A stretch of 64,000 nucleotides of DNA from 55-13 sp964501275. GTDB taxonomy: Bacteria; Armatimonadota; Fimbriimonadia; Fimbriimonadales; Fimbriimonadaceae. The stretch's first letter is position 1. Every line of letters starts with the position of its first letter. Location: contig CAZCSP010000004.1 of assembly GCA_964501275.1 (NCBI GenBank), forward strand, positions 127,487-191,486. Direction: 5' to 3'. The notes under the pieces are model-generated. The model saw nothing but the letters and a program-made list of their open reading frames with translations. It was not told the origin of the DNA and did not search any database. Below, piece by piece: positions 41,496 through 49,295 of the stretch. The position numbers and the translations under genes were made by a program.

Positions 41496-42419
41496 CTATC
41501 CGCCAAACAACCGCTTCGCGGCTCTCGACCCAGGTTCGATTCCGGCTCCTACCATGGAGCGGACGGCGGCCATGAGGTTCGAACTGAGTTCGTTGCGGAC
41601 GGTGTGGCCCAGGAGCTGGTCTCCATCGGCAAAGGGGGCGGCGTTGAGGCGTTGGCCGAGATGGTCGGCGGTGCGGTAGGCGGCGTCCAGCGAGTAGGCG
41701 GGGTTGGGGGAGAGGGGGAGGCTGAAACCGATGAGGAGGCCTGGGTGCCGGACTTCGGCCTGTACCGAAGACAAGGCGAAGGAGCTGGCGCCCCCGGTCG
41801 GGGTGACTTCGACATAAGGGTCGCCCGTTGCCGCATCGACGATCTCAAAGAACCCCGACGGCTTCAGGTCGAAGCCAAGCTCGGCCAAGGCGATCCATAC
41901 CTCCCGCTCAGGAAATTCGGGGCCTTTGGGAACCATGAGAATCTCCACGCCGATGTCCAGGTTCTCCTGAATCTCCTTGAGGATGGACACATGGCGGTTG
42001 ACGTCGGCGGGAGGCGGGAGGGGCATGGCTCGGCGCTGGAGGTGGGTGGCGAAGCTCTCCGCGACCTGGAACAGGTGGGCGGCGGCTTGGCTGGTCAGCT
42101 CACCCTGGTCGGTTACCAAATCCCAAGCGAGGGCAACAGAGTCGTAGGATCCATCGGTTCGAGCGATCAGAGGTTGCCAATCCTTGTCGGCGGGAGACAT
42201 CGCGAAAAGCTGAGGCTGTCCCAAGGCCTGATGCCATCGTGGGTCGAGAAGGGCGGCGACGGCGGCGGCCGGGCAGGATCGAGGCCCGACCAATTCGATC
42301 ACAAACTGCACCTTGTGCTCGGGGCCGGGGCGCTCTGGCTGTCTCACGGGTGGCGGTGGGAGAGCCACCTTGGGGTCGCGGGCAAGCGGTTGTCCGAAAA
42401 CGGTCGTCACATCCGCCAT
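41496..42419 (-). CDS. hypothetical protein, possible ZipA-C-like end
   Basis: A 307-aa cytoplasmic protein with a Pro-rich start (VALPPPPVRQPERPGPE). Two alpha/beta halves follow. The last 90 residues (RHPGLLIGFSLPLSPNPAYSL onward) faintly recall the ZipA C-terminal fold, which I offer only as a hint. It is the last gene of the HAD, glycosidase-like, era series, starting 3 bp after the era stop, so its expression is tied to Era. The final codons include a stretch whose complement looks like a tRNA T-arm; I judge this chance. Confidence 0.6.
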   Translation of the reverse strand: MADVTTVFGQPLARDPKVALPPPPVRQPERPGPEHKVQFVIELVGPRSCPAAAVAALLDPRWHQALGQPQLFAMSPADKDWQPLIARTDGSYDSVALAWDLVTDQGELTSQAAAHLFQVAESFATHLQRRAMPLPPPADVNRHVSILKEIQENLDIGVEILMVPKGPEFPEREVWIALAELGFDLKPSGFFEIVDAATGDPYVEVTPTGGASSFALSSVQAEVRHPGLLIGFSLPLSPNPAYSLDAAYRTADHLGQRLNAAPFADGDQLLGHTVRNELSSNLMAAVRSMVGAGIEPGSRAAKRLFGG

Positions 42420-42422
42420 ACG

Positions 42423-43343
42423 TTACTCCGCGTAATCGAGTTCCTGGAGCATTCGCGGATTCATCCGCCAATCCTCGCGCACTCGCACCTGTAGTTCCAG
42501 GAACACCTTCTGCCCCAGCAGTTCCTCAATCTCTTGCCGGGCTTCGGTGCCGATCTTTTTGACGAACTGCCCCTGCTTTCCAATGAGGATCGCCCGCTGA
42601 CTGGCCTTCTCGACAAAGATGCTCGCCGAGATGCGGATCAGGTTTTCTTCCTCTTCCCAATCATCCACCATCACGGCGACGGCGTGGGGAATCTCCTGCT
42701 TGGTGGCGATGAGGATCTTCTCCCGGACGAACTCGCTTGCGATGAAGCGGCTGGACTGGTCGGTGTAGTTGTCGGGGTCGTACTGGGCCTCGCCTTCGGG
42801 GAGCTTGGCGACGATCATCTCGACGAGCTTGTCTACATTGTTACCGCGAATCGCGGTGGTCAGCATGTAATCCTCGGTTTTGAAGAGCCCAGTGTAGGCG
42901 TCCACATTCCGCTGTACCGAGTCGGCCTTGAGAAGGTCCATCTTGTTGAGGCAGAGGATGACCGGGATGGGGACCAGCTTGTCTGGATCGTTCAGGTCGT
43001 GGACCTCCAGCCCGGTGAGCAACTTGGCGATCTCTTTGTCACCCTCGTTGGGATGGTGGCTGGAGTCGGCGACGTAGACGATCACATCCACGTCGTGGAG
43101 GGATTTGCGCGCCTGTTCCACCATGGAGCGTCCCAGCTTGGTGTGGGGTTCGTGGATGCCGGGGGTGTCGATAAAGGCGATCTGGTAGCCGTCGCCAGTG
43201 GTGATTCCCACCACCCGCTTACGGGTGGTTTGGGGTTTGTTACTGACGATGGACACCTTCTGGCCCACGATGTGGTTCAGAAGGGTGCTTTTACCAACGT
43301 TCGGCTTGCCGATGAGGGCGACGTTTCCAAAGCGATGGGCCAT
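42423..43343 (-). CDS. era: GTPase Era
   Basis: A 306-aa ribosome-assembly GTPase acting on 16S rRNA maturation. G1 GKPNVGKST (residues 12-20), switch region QTTRKRVVG, G3 DTPG in FIDTPGIHEPHTKLG, and G4 NKMD in LCLNKMDLLK are visible. The C-terminal KH domain has IFVEKASQRAILIGKQGQFVKKIG. Length is standard. It sits 3 bp after the glycosidase-like gene and 3 bp before the orphan at 41496-42419, all on the minus strand. Confidence 0.97.
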   Translation of the reverse strand: MAHRFGNVALIGKPNVGKSTLLNHIVGQKVSIVSNKPQTTRKRVVGITTGDGYQIAFIDTPGIHEPHTKLGRSMVEQARKSLHDVDVIVYVADSSHHPNEGDKEIAKLLTGLEVHDLNDPDKLVPIPVILCLNKMDLLKADSVQRNVDAYTGLFKTEDYMLTTAIRGNNVDKLVEMIVAKLPEGEAQYDPDNYTDQSSRFIASEFVREKILIATKQEIPHAVAVMVDDWEEEENLIRISASIFVEKASQRAILIGKQGQFVKKIGTEARQEIEELLGQKVFLELQVRVREDWRMNPRMLQELDYAE

Positions 43344-43346
43344 GGG

Positions 43347-46300
43347 CTAGTCCCTCTTACGGAACACGACGCTGATCCCCAAGTCGTCGTCTCCGCCGTA
43401 TTCGGGCCGAATATTGGCGGTCTCTTCCGATCCGCCTCGGTCGCCGCGCCGTCGCCGTCGTCGCCTTCTGCCAGGTCTTTCCTCGGGTTCTGGCTCGGGG
43501 GCGGCCTCCTCGACGATCTGTTGGGGCCGCAGGAACCACTCGTCGGCCACCTCGTCCGCATCGCCGCCCTCCATCCACTCGTTGAGCTTCATCATCGGGA
43601 TATCGAAGGAGGCGGCGTCCCCGGCCAAGGTGTTGTCCAGCTTGTCGGGCAGCTCGGCGATCTTGAGAAGCTCGTCGGGGTCGGCGGAGAGGATCGAGTC
43701 GATCTCCTCGTGGGTGCCCACCAGGAAGACATGGGTGGAGCCGTCGGTCGCCTGGAACCGCAGGTTGGTGCTGTCCGTCTGAACCCAGCCCTTTTGGAGC
43801 AGGTTGTAGGCAGCCCATTTGCTGGGGAGGGCGATAGTGCGCGGTCCGGCGTTGCCGCAGTGGACGGTGAGGAAGGGTGGTCGCAGATGGACCACGTCGT
43901 CGGTGAAGTTCCAGATGTGGGCGCCCGCCATCTGGGCCAAGGCGCGGATGAGGCCGGGGTTGACCATCGGCTCGCCGAGGAATACGCTGGTCCACTTCGT
44001 ATCGGGCGTCTCCGAGTCGAATTCCTTCACCACAAAACTGGGCAAACCCGTTTGGGAGTATTCGCCCAAGACCAGCGCCTCTTCGGGGATCGCGAAGTAG
44101 CTCGGCTCCAACTTGGTGCCGCTGGCGATAGCTCGATCCGGGAAGGCTTCGCAGAGCGGGTGGCGGCGGTTGAGGATGGTGGTTCCCGACTTGCTGTAGA
44201 ACGGCTGAGGCTTCAGGGCGATGCCTGTTACCTCTCGGGCGCGCTCCAGGGAGTCTCGGCCGGAGTCGAAGAGTCCGGCCGAGTAGAGCCAGAACAGCAC
44301 TTTGCCATCCCGCTGAAGGCGGCTCTTGATGGCGGCGCGGAGGTCGGGGCGCAGATCCCAGGCGTTGAGGAAGATGTAGGCCTTGGCCTCGGGGAACTTC
44401 TCGCGGTGGGCAAGGTCGCTCAGCAGGTAGAAGCCCGCATTGACCCCGGCCCGAAGCACCGACTCGCGAACGTTCTGCACCAGGAGGGTGAAGGCGTTGG
44501 GATCGACCAGGTAGGCGAGGGCGCGTTCGTCGATGAAGACGCAGATGTCCGGCTCGGCGCTCCCGGCCGCCATTCCATTGACCAGCGCTTCGGAAATTTT
44601 GGAGGCTCGGCCCCAGATGCTGGAGGTTTTGAGCCATCCATTGCCCCACAGGTCCATCCAACTGATGCCGGAGCCATGGGCGAGGGCCGCACCCGCGCCG
44701 CGCCAGTGGACGCTGTCCAAGGCCTGGGGGGTCTTGATCATCGGGTTGAAGTCGTCCGGCTCCCGACCGCCGCTCAGAGAGGTCTTGAAGTCCTCTTCGC
44801 TCAGGTAGAGCTTGCCATTCAGGGCGAAGCTGTCGATGGGGCCAGGGAAGGCGGCGGTTCCGCCCGGCTCACGGTCGCGGTAGCTGGGCGGACCGGCGAT
44901 GAAGTCGATCTCCGGCGTGCGCAACAGTTTGCCCAGGGAAAGGTGGCCGCTGGCAGGGTGGGACCACTCGAAGGTGTATCCATAACTGGCGCCGATGAGG
45001 AAGTTGCCTTCGCTGGCTTCCTTGGCGGCATAGGCCAGGTCGCCGATACGCTGGACGGTGGCGTCGCTGAGGAACAGGTGGTAATCCACGTACCGGCGCT
45101 GTTTGCGGCTGGAACGGACGAACTTGTCGCCCTCCGTCCCCTCGGGCTGGTAGACCGGAACTTGCAGGTCGTTGAAGGAGGCGTTGCCGTCGAACCAGGA
45201 GGCGCGGAGCATGACCACATCGTCCAGGTAGCGCACCCTCGCCCACTCGCGGAACTTGACGGTAGCGGCGTCGGAAGTGTCATAGCCCCAACGGTCGGCG
45301 AAGAACCACTCGCCCCGGTCCAAGTGGAGGCCGAGGATATGGTTCGCGAGGTCGAGCTGCCTCAGCTTGGAGACGAAGGTGTGAAGGCAGCTCTTGGCCA
45401 GGTTCCAGAACTCGTCGTCGCAGACGCTGGGCTCGGCCAGGGAGCCGTCCTCGTGCAGGAAGCGACCCTTGGGGAAGTTCTGCTGCCAGCCTCGGGGAGC
45501 TTTGAAGACGAGTCGGAAGAGAACCTGAGACTCGGGGTCTACGGAGACGGACTTGGAGAGGAGGTAGGCCGCCATCTGGACACTGGCCTCAATCGCGTTC
45601 TCGTCGATCTCAAAGTCCAAGTAGTGGGAATGCAGGTGGATTCCCGCCTCGGACGCCATGCGAAGCTCTTCGAGAACGGTGGTCGCGCTTCGCTCGTCGG
45701 TGGTGCCGCCAAAGAAGAACATCGGCGGATAGACCCGGCCATCGCGGACCAAGGTGGGCAGGCCGTTGCGCACGACCACCTGCGGGGCGTTGGCGGGGGT
45801 GGGGATGAGGGGCTTGGGCGGGGGAGCGAGGTTCTTCTTCTCTCTAGGCCGGAAGCTGACCGGAATCTCTTCGGGCGTGGGTTCTTCGATTTCAACTTCG
45901 ACCACTGCCTTGTCGCGGGGCTTTGCCTTGTCTCTATCGCGACGACGGCTCCGGTCTCGCGATCTCGCTTCGGAGGGCTGGTCGGACTCGGCGGAGGGGG
46001 CGGCTTGCTTGCCGGTGAACTCGCGCCAGATGGGCACGGGCAGATCGTCGTCGACAAGGAAGTCCTCGTGGACGACCTCGATCTTTGGAGCAGGCTCGGC
46101 TTTGGCTCGGGCTTTCTTCTCGCGAGGTTTGGGCTTTTCTTCAGCCGTCGGTTGGGGAGCGGCTTGGCGAGGTCGGAAGATCGGCATGGGCACGTCGTCG
46201 TCCGCCTCAAAGGGAGCGTGCTCGGCGGCTTTGGCTTTGGTGCGAGTGGTCTTCTTAGGAGAGGGCCTTTCCTCGGGCTCGACTTTCGCCTTGGCGCGAG

Positions 46301-46595
46301 AGCGGGCGGGCTTGGCGGCAACGGGCCCTGGTTCAGGCTCGGGCTCGACCTTTTTCCGTCGAGTGGCCTTGGGCTTGGGTTCTTCGACCACGGCAACCAG
46401 TTCTTCTGCCGCCTTCTTGGCGCGAGTCGTCTTAGGCTTGGGAACTTCAGCAGCTGCCTCTTCGACCTTGGCCTTTCGCGTCGTCTTGACAGGTGTCTCG
46501 GGTTCGGTCTTGGCAGTTCTTCTGGTTCGAGTCGGTTTTGGTTCTTCGGGGGTCGTGGTTGTCGAGGTTAAATCGTCTGTCTTTTTTCGTGGCAT
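43347..46595 (-). CDS. glycosidase-like protein with long charged tails
   Basis: A 1082-aa protein. Residues 1-290 are low-complexity Lys/Arg/Pro/Glu (MPRKKTDD, AAKPARSRAKAKVEPEE, SRDRSRRRDRDKAKPRDK). Residues ~300-990 look like a beta-galactosidase/GH42-type barrel and following domain (GRVYPPMFFFGGTTDERS, LGLHLDRGEWFF, SWMDLWGNGWLKTSS, AYIFLNAWDLRPDLRAAI, MVNPGLIRALAQMAGAHIW). The end is RPGRRRRRRRRGDRGG plus an acidic tail. No signal peptide is present, so it appears cytoplasmic. ATG 46595 lies inside the HAD gene, a 28-bp overlap. Glycosidase homology is my reading of fold motifs; catalytic residues are not proven. The charged ends suggest nucleic-acid or ribosome binding. Confidence 0.7.
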   Translation of the reverse strand: MPRKKTDDLTSTTTTPEEPKPTRTRRTAKTEPETPVKTTRKAKVEEAAAEVPKPKTTRAKKAAEELVAVVEEPKPKATRRKKVEPEPEPGPVAAKPARSRAKAKVEPEERPSPKKTTRTKAKAAEHAPFEADDDVPMPIFRPRQAAPQPTAEEKPKPREKKARAKAEPAPKIEVVHEDFLVDDDLPVPIWREFTGKQAAPSAESDQPSEARSRDRSRRRDRDKAKPRDKAVVEVEIEEPTPEEIPVSFRPREKKNLAPPPKPLIPTPANAPQVVVRNGLPTLVRDGRVYPPMFFFGGTTDERSATTVLEELRMASEAGIHLHSHYLDFEIDENAIEASVQMAAYLLSKSVSVDPESQVLFRLVFKAPRGWQQNFPKGRFLHEDGSLAEPSVCDDEFWNLAKSCLHTFVSKLRQLDLANHILGLHLDRGEWFFADRWGYDTSDAATVKFREWARVRYLDDVVMLRASWFDGNASFNDLQVPVYQPEGTEGDKFVRSSRKQRRYVDYHLFLSDATVQRIGDLAYAAKEASEGNFLIGASYGYTFEWSHPASGHLSLGKLLRTPEIDFIAGPPSYRDREPGGTAAFPGPIDSFALNGKLYLSEEDFKTSLSGGREPDDFNPMIKTPQALDSVHWRGAGAALAHGSGISWMDLWGNGWLKTSSIWGRASKISEALVNGMAAGSAEPDICVFIDERALAYLVDPNAFTLLVQNVRESVLRAGVNAGFYLLSDLAHREKFPEAKAYIFLNAWDLRPDLRAAIKSRLQRDGKVLFWLYSAGLFDSGRDSLERAREVTGIALKPQPFYSKSGTTILNRRHPLCEAFPDRAIASGTKLEPSYFAIPEEALVLGEYSQTGLPSFVVKEFDSETPDTKWTSVFLGEPMVNPGLIRALAQMAGAHIWNFTDDVVHLRPPFLTVHCGNAGPRTIALPSKWAAYNLLQKGWVQTDSTNLRFQATDGSTHVFLVGTHEEIDSILSADPDELLKIAELPDKLDNTLAGDAASFDIPMMKLNEWMEGGDADEVADEWFLRPQQIVEEAAPEPEPEERPGRRRRRRRRGDRGGSEETANIRPEYGGDDDLGISVVFRKRD

Positions 46596-47281
46596 GAGGT
46601 TTCCAGGAAGGATTGCTGAGCCCACCGGAGGAGGTCGCCTGGCGTTTCAAAGTACGCCGCCGGCGATTCGGCAAGGAGGGTCTCGCGGTCGGAAGCTCCG
46701 AACCCGACGGCGATTGGGGTGACGCCGGCGTCGCGCGCACATCGCAGGTCGAACACGGAATCGCCGATCATCACGGCTTGGCTAGGTTCGACTTGCAGGC
46801 GCTCGCAGGCGAGAATCGCCGCTTCGGGAGCGGGCTTGGGGAGATGAACATCGGAGGCGCAGACGGCGGTATGGATCGCGTCGGCTGCGTCGAATCGAGT
46901 AAGAAAATGCTCTAGTTCAACGGCGTTCTTGCTGGTAACAAGGGCCGTTCGGAGTCCCGCGCGATGGCAAAGCCGCAAGCTTTCGACGGATTCGTCAAAG
47001 ACGTACTCCATCTCTTGGTGGACTTTGTATCGGGAGATGGCGTAGTCCACCATCTCGGCCAGCTTTTCGCCGCTGGGCGGCGCGTCCTGAAACATCTGAA
47101 GCTGCTGGCGCAAAGGGATTCCGCAGAGGGAGAGAAGAACGGATCGCTCCGGCCTCGTTCCCAGGAAATGCTCGTAGGTATCGCCCAGTCCTCGCACAAA
47201 AACCTCGAGGCTATCGACAAGCGTTCCATCCACGTCAAAGAGCGCGGCGCGAAAGTCGGATAGGGACAAGCCTTGCGGCAT
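46568..47281 (-). CDS. HAD-family phosphatase (Gph-like)
   Basis: A 237-aa haloacid-dehalogenase-type hydrolase. Motif I is ALFDVDGTLVDS (nucleophile Asp), motif II is ALVTSKN, and motif III/IV is KPAPEAAILACERL then AVMIGDSVFDLRCARDAG. The helical cap between motifs I and II is as in phosphoglycolate phosphatase and pyrophosphatase PpaX. ATG 47281 has CATACT ending 7 nt upstream. It heads the operon leading to era. The exact substrate is undetermined. Confidence 0.9.
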   Translation of the reverse strand: MPQGLSLSDFRAALFDVDGTLVDSLEVFVRGLGDTYEHFLGTRPERSVLLSLCGIPLRQQLQMFQDAPPSGEKLAEMVDYAISRYKVHQEMEYVFDESVESLRLCHRAGLRTALVTSKNAVELEHFLTRFDAADAIHTAVCASDVHLPKPAPEAAILACERLQVEPSQAVMIGDSVFDLRCARDAGVTPIAVGFGASDRETLLAESPAAYFETPGDLLRWAQQSFLETSCHEKRQTI

Positions 47282-47288
47282 TGCGTCA

Positions 47289-47294
47289 AGTATG
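47289..47294 (-). promoter_or_regulatory. -10 box of the HAD-era operon
   Basis: CATACT on the minus strand ends 7 nt before ATG 47281. Confidence 0.4.
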
Positions 47295-47375
47295 GCAGAT
47301 TCAGGCTGATTGAGTGTGGGTCTGATACAACGCTCCACCGACAGGGGGGTGTCGGGGGAGCGAGTTTTTTTCTGT

Positions 47376-47381
47376 TAGAAT
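47376..47381 (+). promoter_or_regulatory. -10 box of the EVE-domain gene
   Basis: TAGAAT ends 7 nt before ATG 47389. The preceding sequence (ggggggtgtcgggggagcg) is a short G-rich repeat related to the one near 5630. Confidence 0.5.
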
Positions 47382-47388
47382 CTCACCT

Positions 47389-47853
47389 ATGCGTTACTGG
47401 CTGATGAAGTCCGAGCCGGACACCTACTCTATCGACGACCTGAAGAAGTCCAAGGGGCCAGCGATGTGGGAGGGATGTCGGAACTACACCGTCCGCAACT
47501 TCTTCCGCGACACGATGGAGCCGGGCGACTTGGCCTTTTTCCACCACTCGAACGCAAACCCATCGGGCATTATCGGGGTGATGGAGGTCGTCGGCGAACC
47601 CTATCCCGATCCCACCCAATTCGATCCCAAGAGCCACTACTACGACCCCAAGAGTCCCAAGGACAACCCTCGCTGGCTGGCGAGGGACGTGGTCTTCAAA
47701 GAGAAATTCAAGCGCGTCATCTCCCTCGCCGAACTCAAAACCATACCGGGACTGGAGGAGATGCTGGTGATTCGGAAGGGCCAGCGGCTCAGCGTGATGC
47801 CAGTGACGGAGAAGGAGTGGGAGATTGTGATGGGGTTGGCGAAAGGGCTCTGA
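47389..47853 (+). CDS. EVE domain protein
   Basis: A 154-aa stand-alone EVE (PUA-like) domain. YWLMKSEPDTYSIDDLKK is the diagnostic opening, then GCRNYTVRNFFRDTMEPGDLAFFHHSN and GIIGVMEVVGEPYPDPTQFDP. EVE domains bind modified bases and sometimes act beside nucleases, but no nuclease gene is adjacent here. It has a leaderless promoter and is followed by a word palindrome. Confidence 0.93.
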   Translation: MRYWLMKSEPDTYSIDDLKKSKGPAMWEGCRNYTVRNFFRDTMEPGDLAFFHHSNANPSGIIGVMEVVGEPYPDPTQFDPKSHYYDPKSPKDNPRWLARDVVFKEKFKRVISLAELKTIPGLEEMLVIRKGQRLSVMPVTEKEWEIVMGLAKGL

Positions 47854-47978
47854 GTTTGGAGTTTGGAGGGTGGAGTTTGGAGTTGGAAGACGAAGCTTGG
47901 ATGAAACGCCGCACCTGGCTCTTTGCCGTTAAAAACCCGAATTCCAAACTCCGCCCTCCACCCCCCAAACTTCAAAGC
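47851..47978. repeat. word palindrome (gagtttggagggt type)
   Basis: The left arm is gagtttggagtttggagggt then ggagtttggagttgg. The right arm is attccaaactccgccctcca then cccccaaacttcaaagccc. It begins 2 bp before the EVE stop. Confidence 0.75.
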
Positions 47979-48053
47979 CCTTGCAAATCACCCTGTGAGC
48001 AGGTTAACCTGCGGAGCATTCCTTAACCTTTGAATACGGGGTGTGTAGAACTT

Positions 48054-49295
48054 ATGCGTCAATGGCTATTAGCCGCTTTCTCCTTGATCGCTGTCTGTGC
48101 GGGGGCGCAGGATGTAGCGATTGTGGGGGGACGGATCGAACTTGGCAATGGGAGATCCATCGCCAAGGGCAATATCATCGTTCGTGGAGGGAAGATCGCA
48201 GCGGTGGGAGCCAGTGCGGCTGTCCCACCCGGCATGGCGACCTATGATGCCGCCGGTGCTACGGTTTATCCGGGGTTTATCGACGGCTTCAGCACATCGG
48301 GGCTGAGACTCCCGGCTCCGCCCGAGGCGGCTCCACCCCCTGATACTCGCAATACCGCGCCACCCACGATGTGGGAGATGAACAGGCGGGGGATTCGCGG
48401 GCGCGTCAATGCGGCGGATTGCCTGGATTTGGCGGGAATGTTGGGGGACGCTCATAAAGCGGGCATCACAACTGCACTGCTTTCTCCCGGTTCGGGGTTG
48501 GTCCGAGGGCGAACGGCGATTGCGCACCTGACCGACGAGGTGCAGACCGCGACTCCTTTTGGGATAGCTCTGTCCTTTCGAGGAGGAGGAGGAGGAGGAG
48601 GAGGGGGAGGATATCCCGGAACGCTGTTCGGATTCACCGCTCTCTTGCGCCAGACCTTGGCCGACGCCCAGGCTTACGCCTTGAATGCGCCCAGCAAAGA
48701 GGACTTAGACTTGAAGGGCCTAACGCCTCTTTTTAAGAAAGAGGCCGCGGGCGTCTTTGCCGCCGACAACGAAGGCGATATCTATCGGGCTTTTCGGACA
48801 GCGGAAGAGTTTGGTTTTCCGTTTATCGTTTCCGGTGGTCGAGAAGCCTATCAGAGCGCCAGCCAATTGGCGGCCGCGAAAGTGCCGGTTCTGGTGAACA
48901 TCGCCATTGGCTCCGAACCATCGGTTACTCCTCAGCCGGACGGGCCCCCGCAGGCAATCATGGAAGAACGACGTGATCAATGGAAAGAGCGGGCCATGAA
49001 CATCTTGGTCCTGGAGAAGGCAAAGGTCAAGTATGCGTTCAGTTCCGACGCAGCGGGTTTCGACGGGTATCTAGAGAACGTTCGAAAGCTGATCAAACTA
49101 GGTTTGGACAAGAACGTCGCGCTTCGAGCGATGACTCTGAGCCCTGCCGAGATTTTCGGGATGGAAAAGAGCCTGGGCACGATCGAGGATGGGAAGACAG
49201 CGAACCTGGTGGTCATGACCGGGGACTTTGCTGACGACAAGTCATCGGTGAAGGCGACGTTTGTGATGGGCAAGAAGTTTGAGGTGGCGAAATGA
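48054..49295 (+). CDS. secreted amidohydrolase-family protein
   Basis: A 413-aa imidazolonepropionase-like amidohydrolase, exported (MRQWLLAAFSLIAVCAGAQ). An N-terminal beta-sandwich strand (AIVGGRIELGNGRSIAKGNI) precedes the barrel (TVYPGFIDGFSTSG, where the usual HxH is absent). The late Asp region FSSDAAGF and the tail MTLSPAEIFGMEKSLGTIEDGKTANLVVM close the composite site. Loss of HxH suggests a non-catalytic or altered subunit. A (GGA)n tract encodes ten Gly at about residue 180. I chose ATG 48054 over TTG 48030. It overlaps the larger amidohydrolase gene by 4 bp, so the two may form a heteromer. Confidence 0.85.
   Translation: MRQWLLAAFSLIAVCAGAQDVAIVGGRIELGNGRSIAKGNIIVRGGKIAAVGASAAVPPGMATYDAAGATVYPGFIDGFSTSGLRLPAPPEAAPPPDTRNTAPPTMWEMNRRGIRGRVNAADCLDLAGMLGDAHKAGITTALLSPGSGLVRGRTAIAHLTDEVQTATPFGIALSFRGGGGGGGGGGYPGTLFGFTALLRQTLADAQAYALNAPSKEDLDLKGLTPLFKKEAAGVFAADNEGDIYRAFRTAEEFGFPFIVSGGREAYQSASQLAAAKVPVLVNIAIGSEPSVTPQPDGPPQAIMEERRDQWKERAMNILVLEKAKVKYAFSSDAAGFDGYLENVRKLIKLGLDKNVALRAMTLSPAEIFGMEKSLGTIEDGKTANLVVMTGDFADDKSSVKATFVMGKKFEVAK

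Noticed and set aside
41496..41562. tRNA-like T-arm (ggttcgattccggctcctacca) near the end of the 41496-42419 gene
   Set aside because: The T-stem does not pair well, no matching 5' acceptor strand exists at the right distance, and the bases are codons of the minus-strand gene.
42534..46571. Very long plus-strand open frame antisense to era and the glycosidase-like gene
   Set aside because: It is the complement of well-supported minus-strand genes, and its residue composition (G/V/L/D-rich without motifs) is typical of a shadow frame in high-GC DNA.
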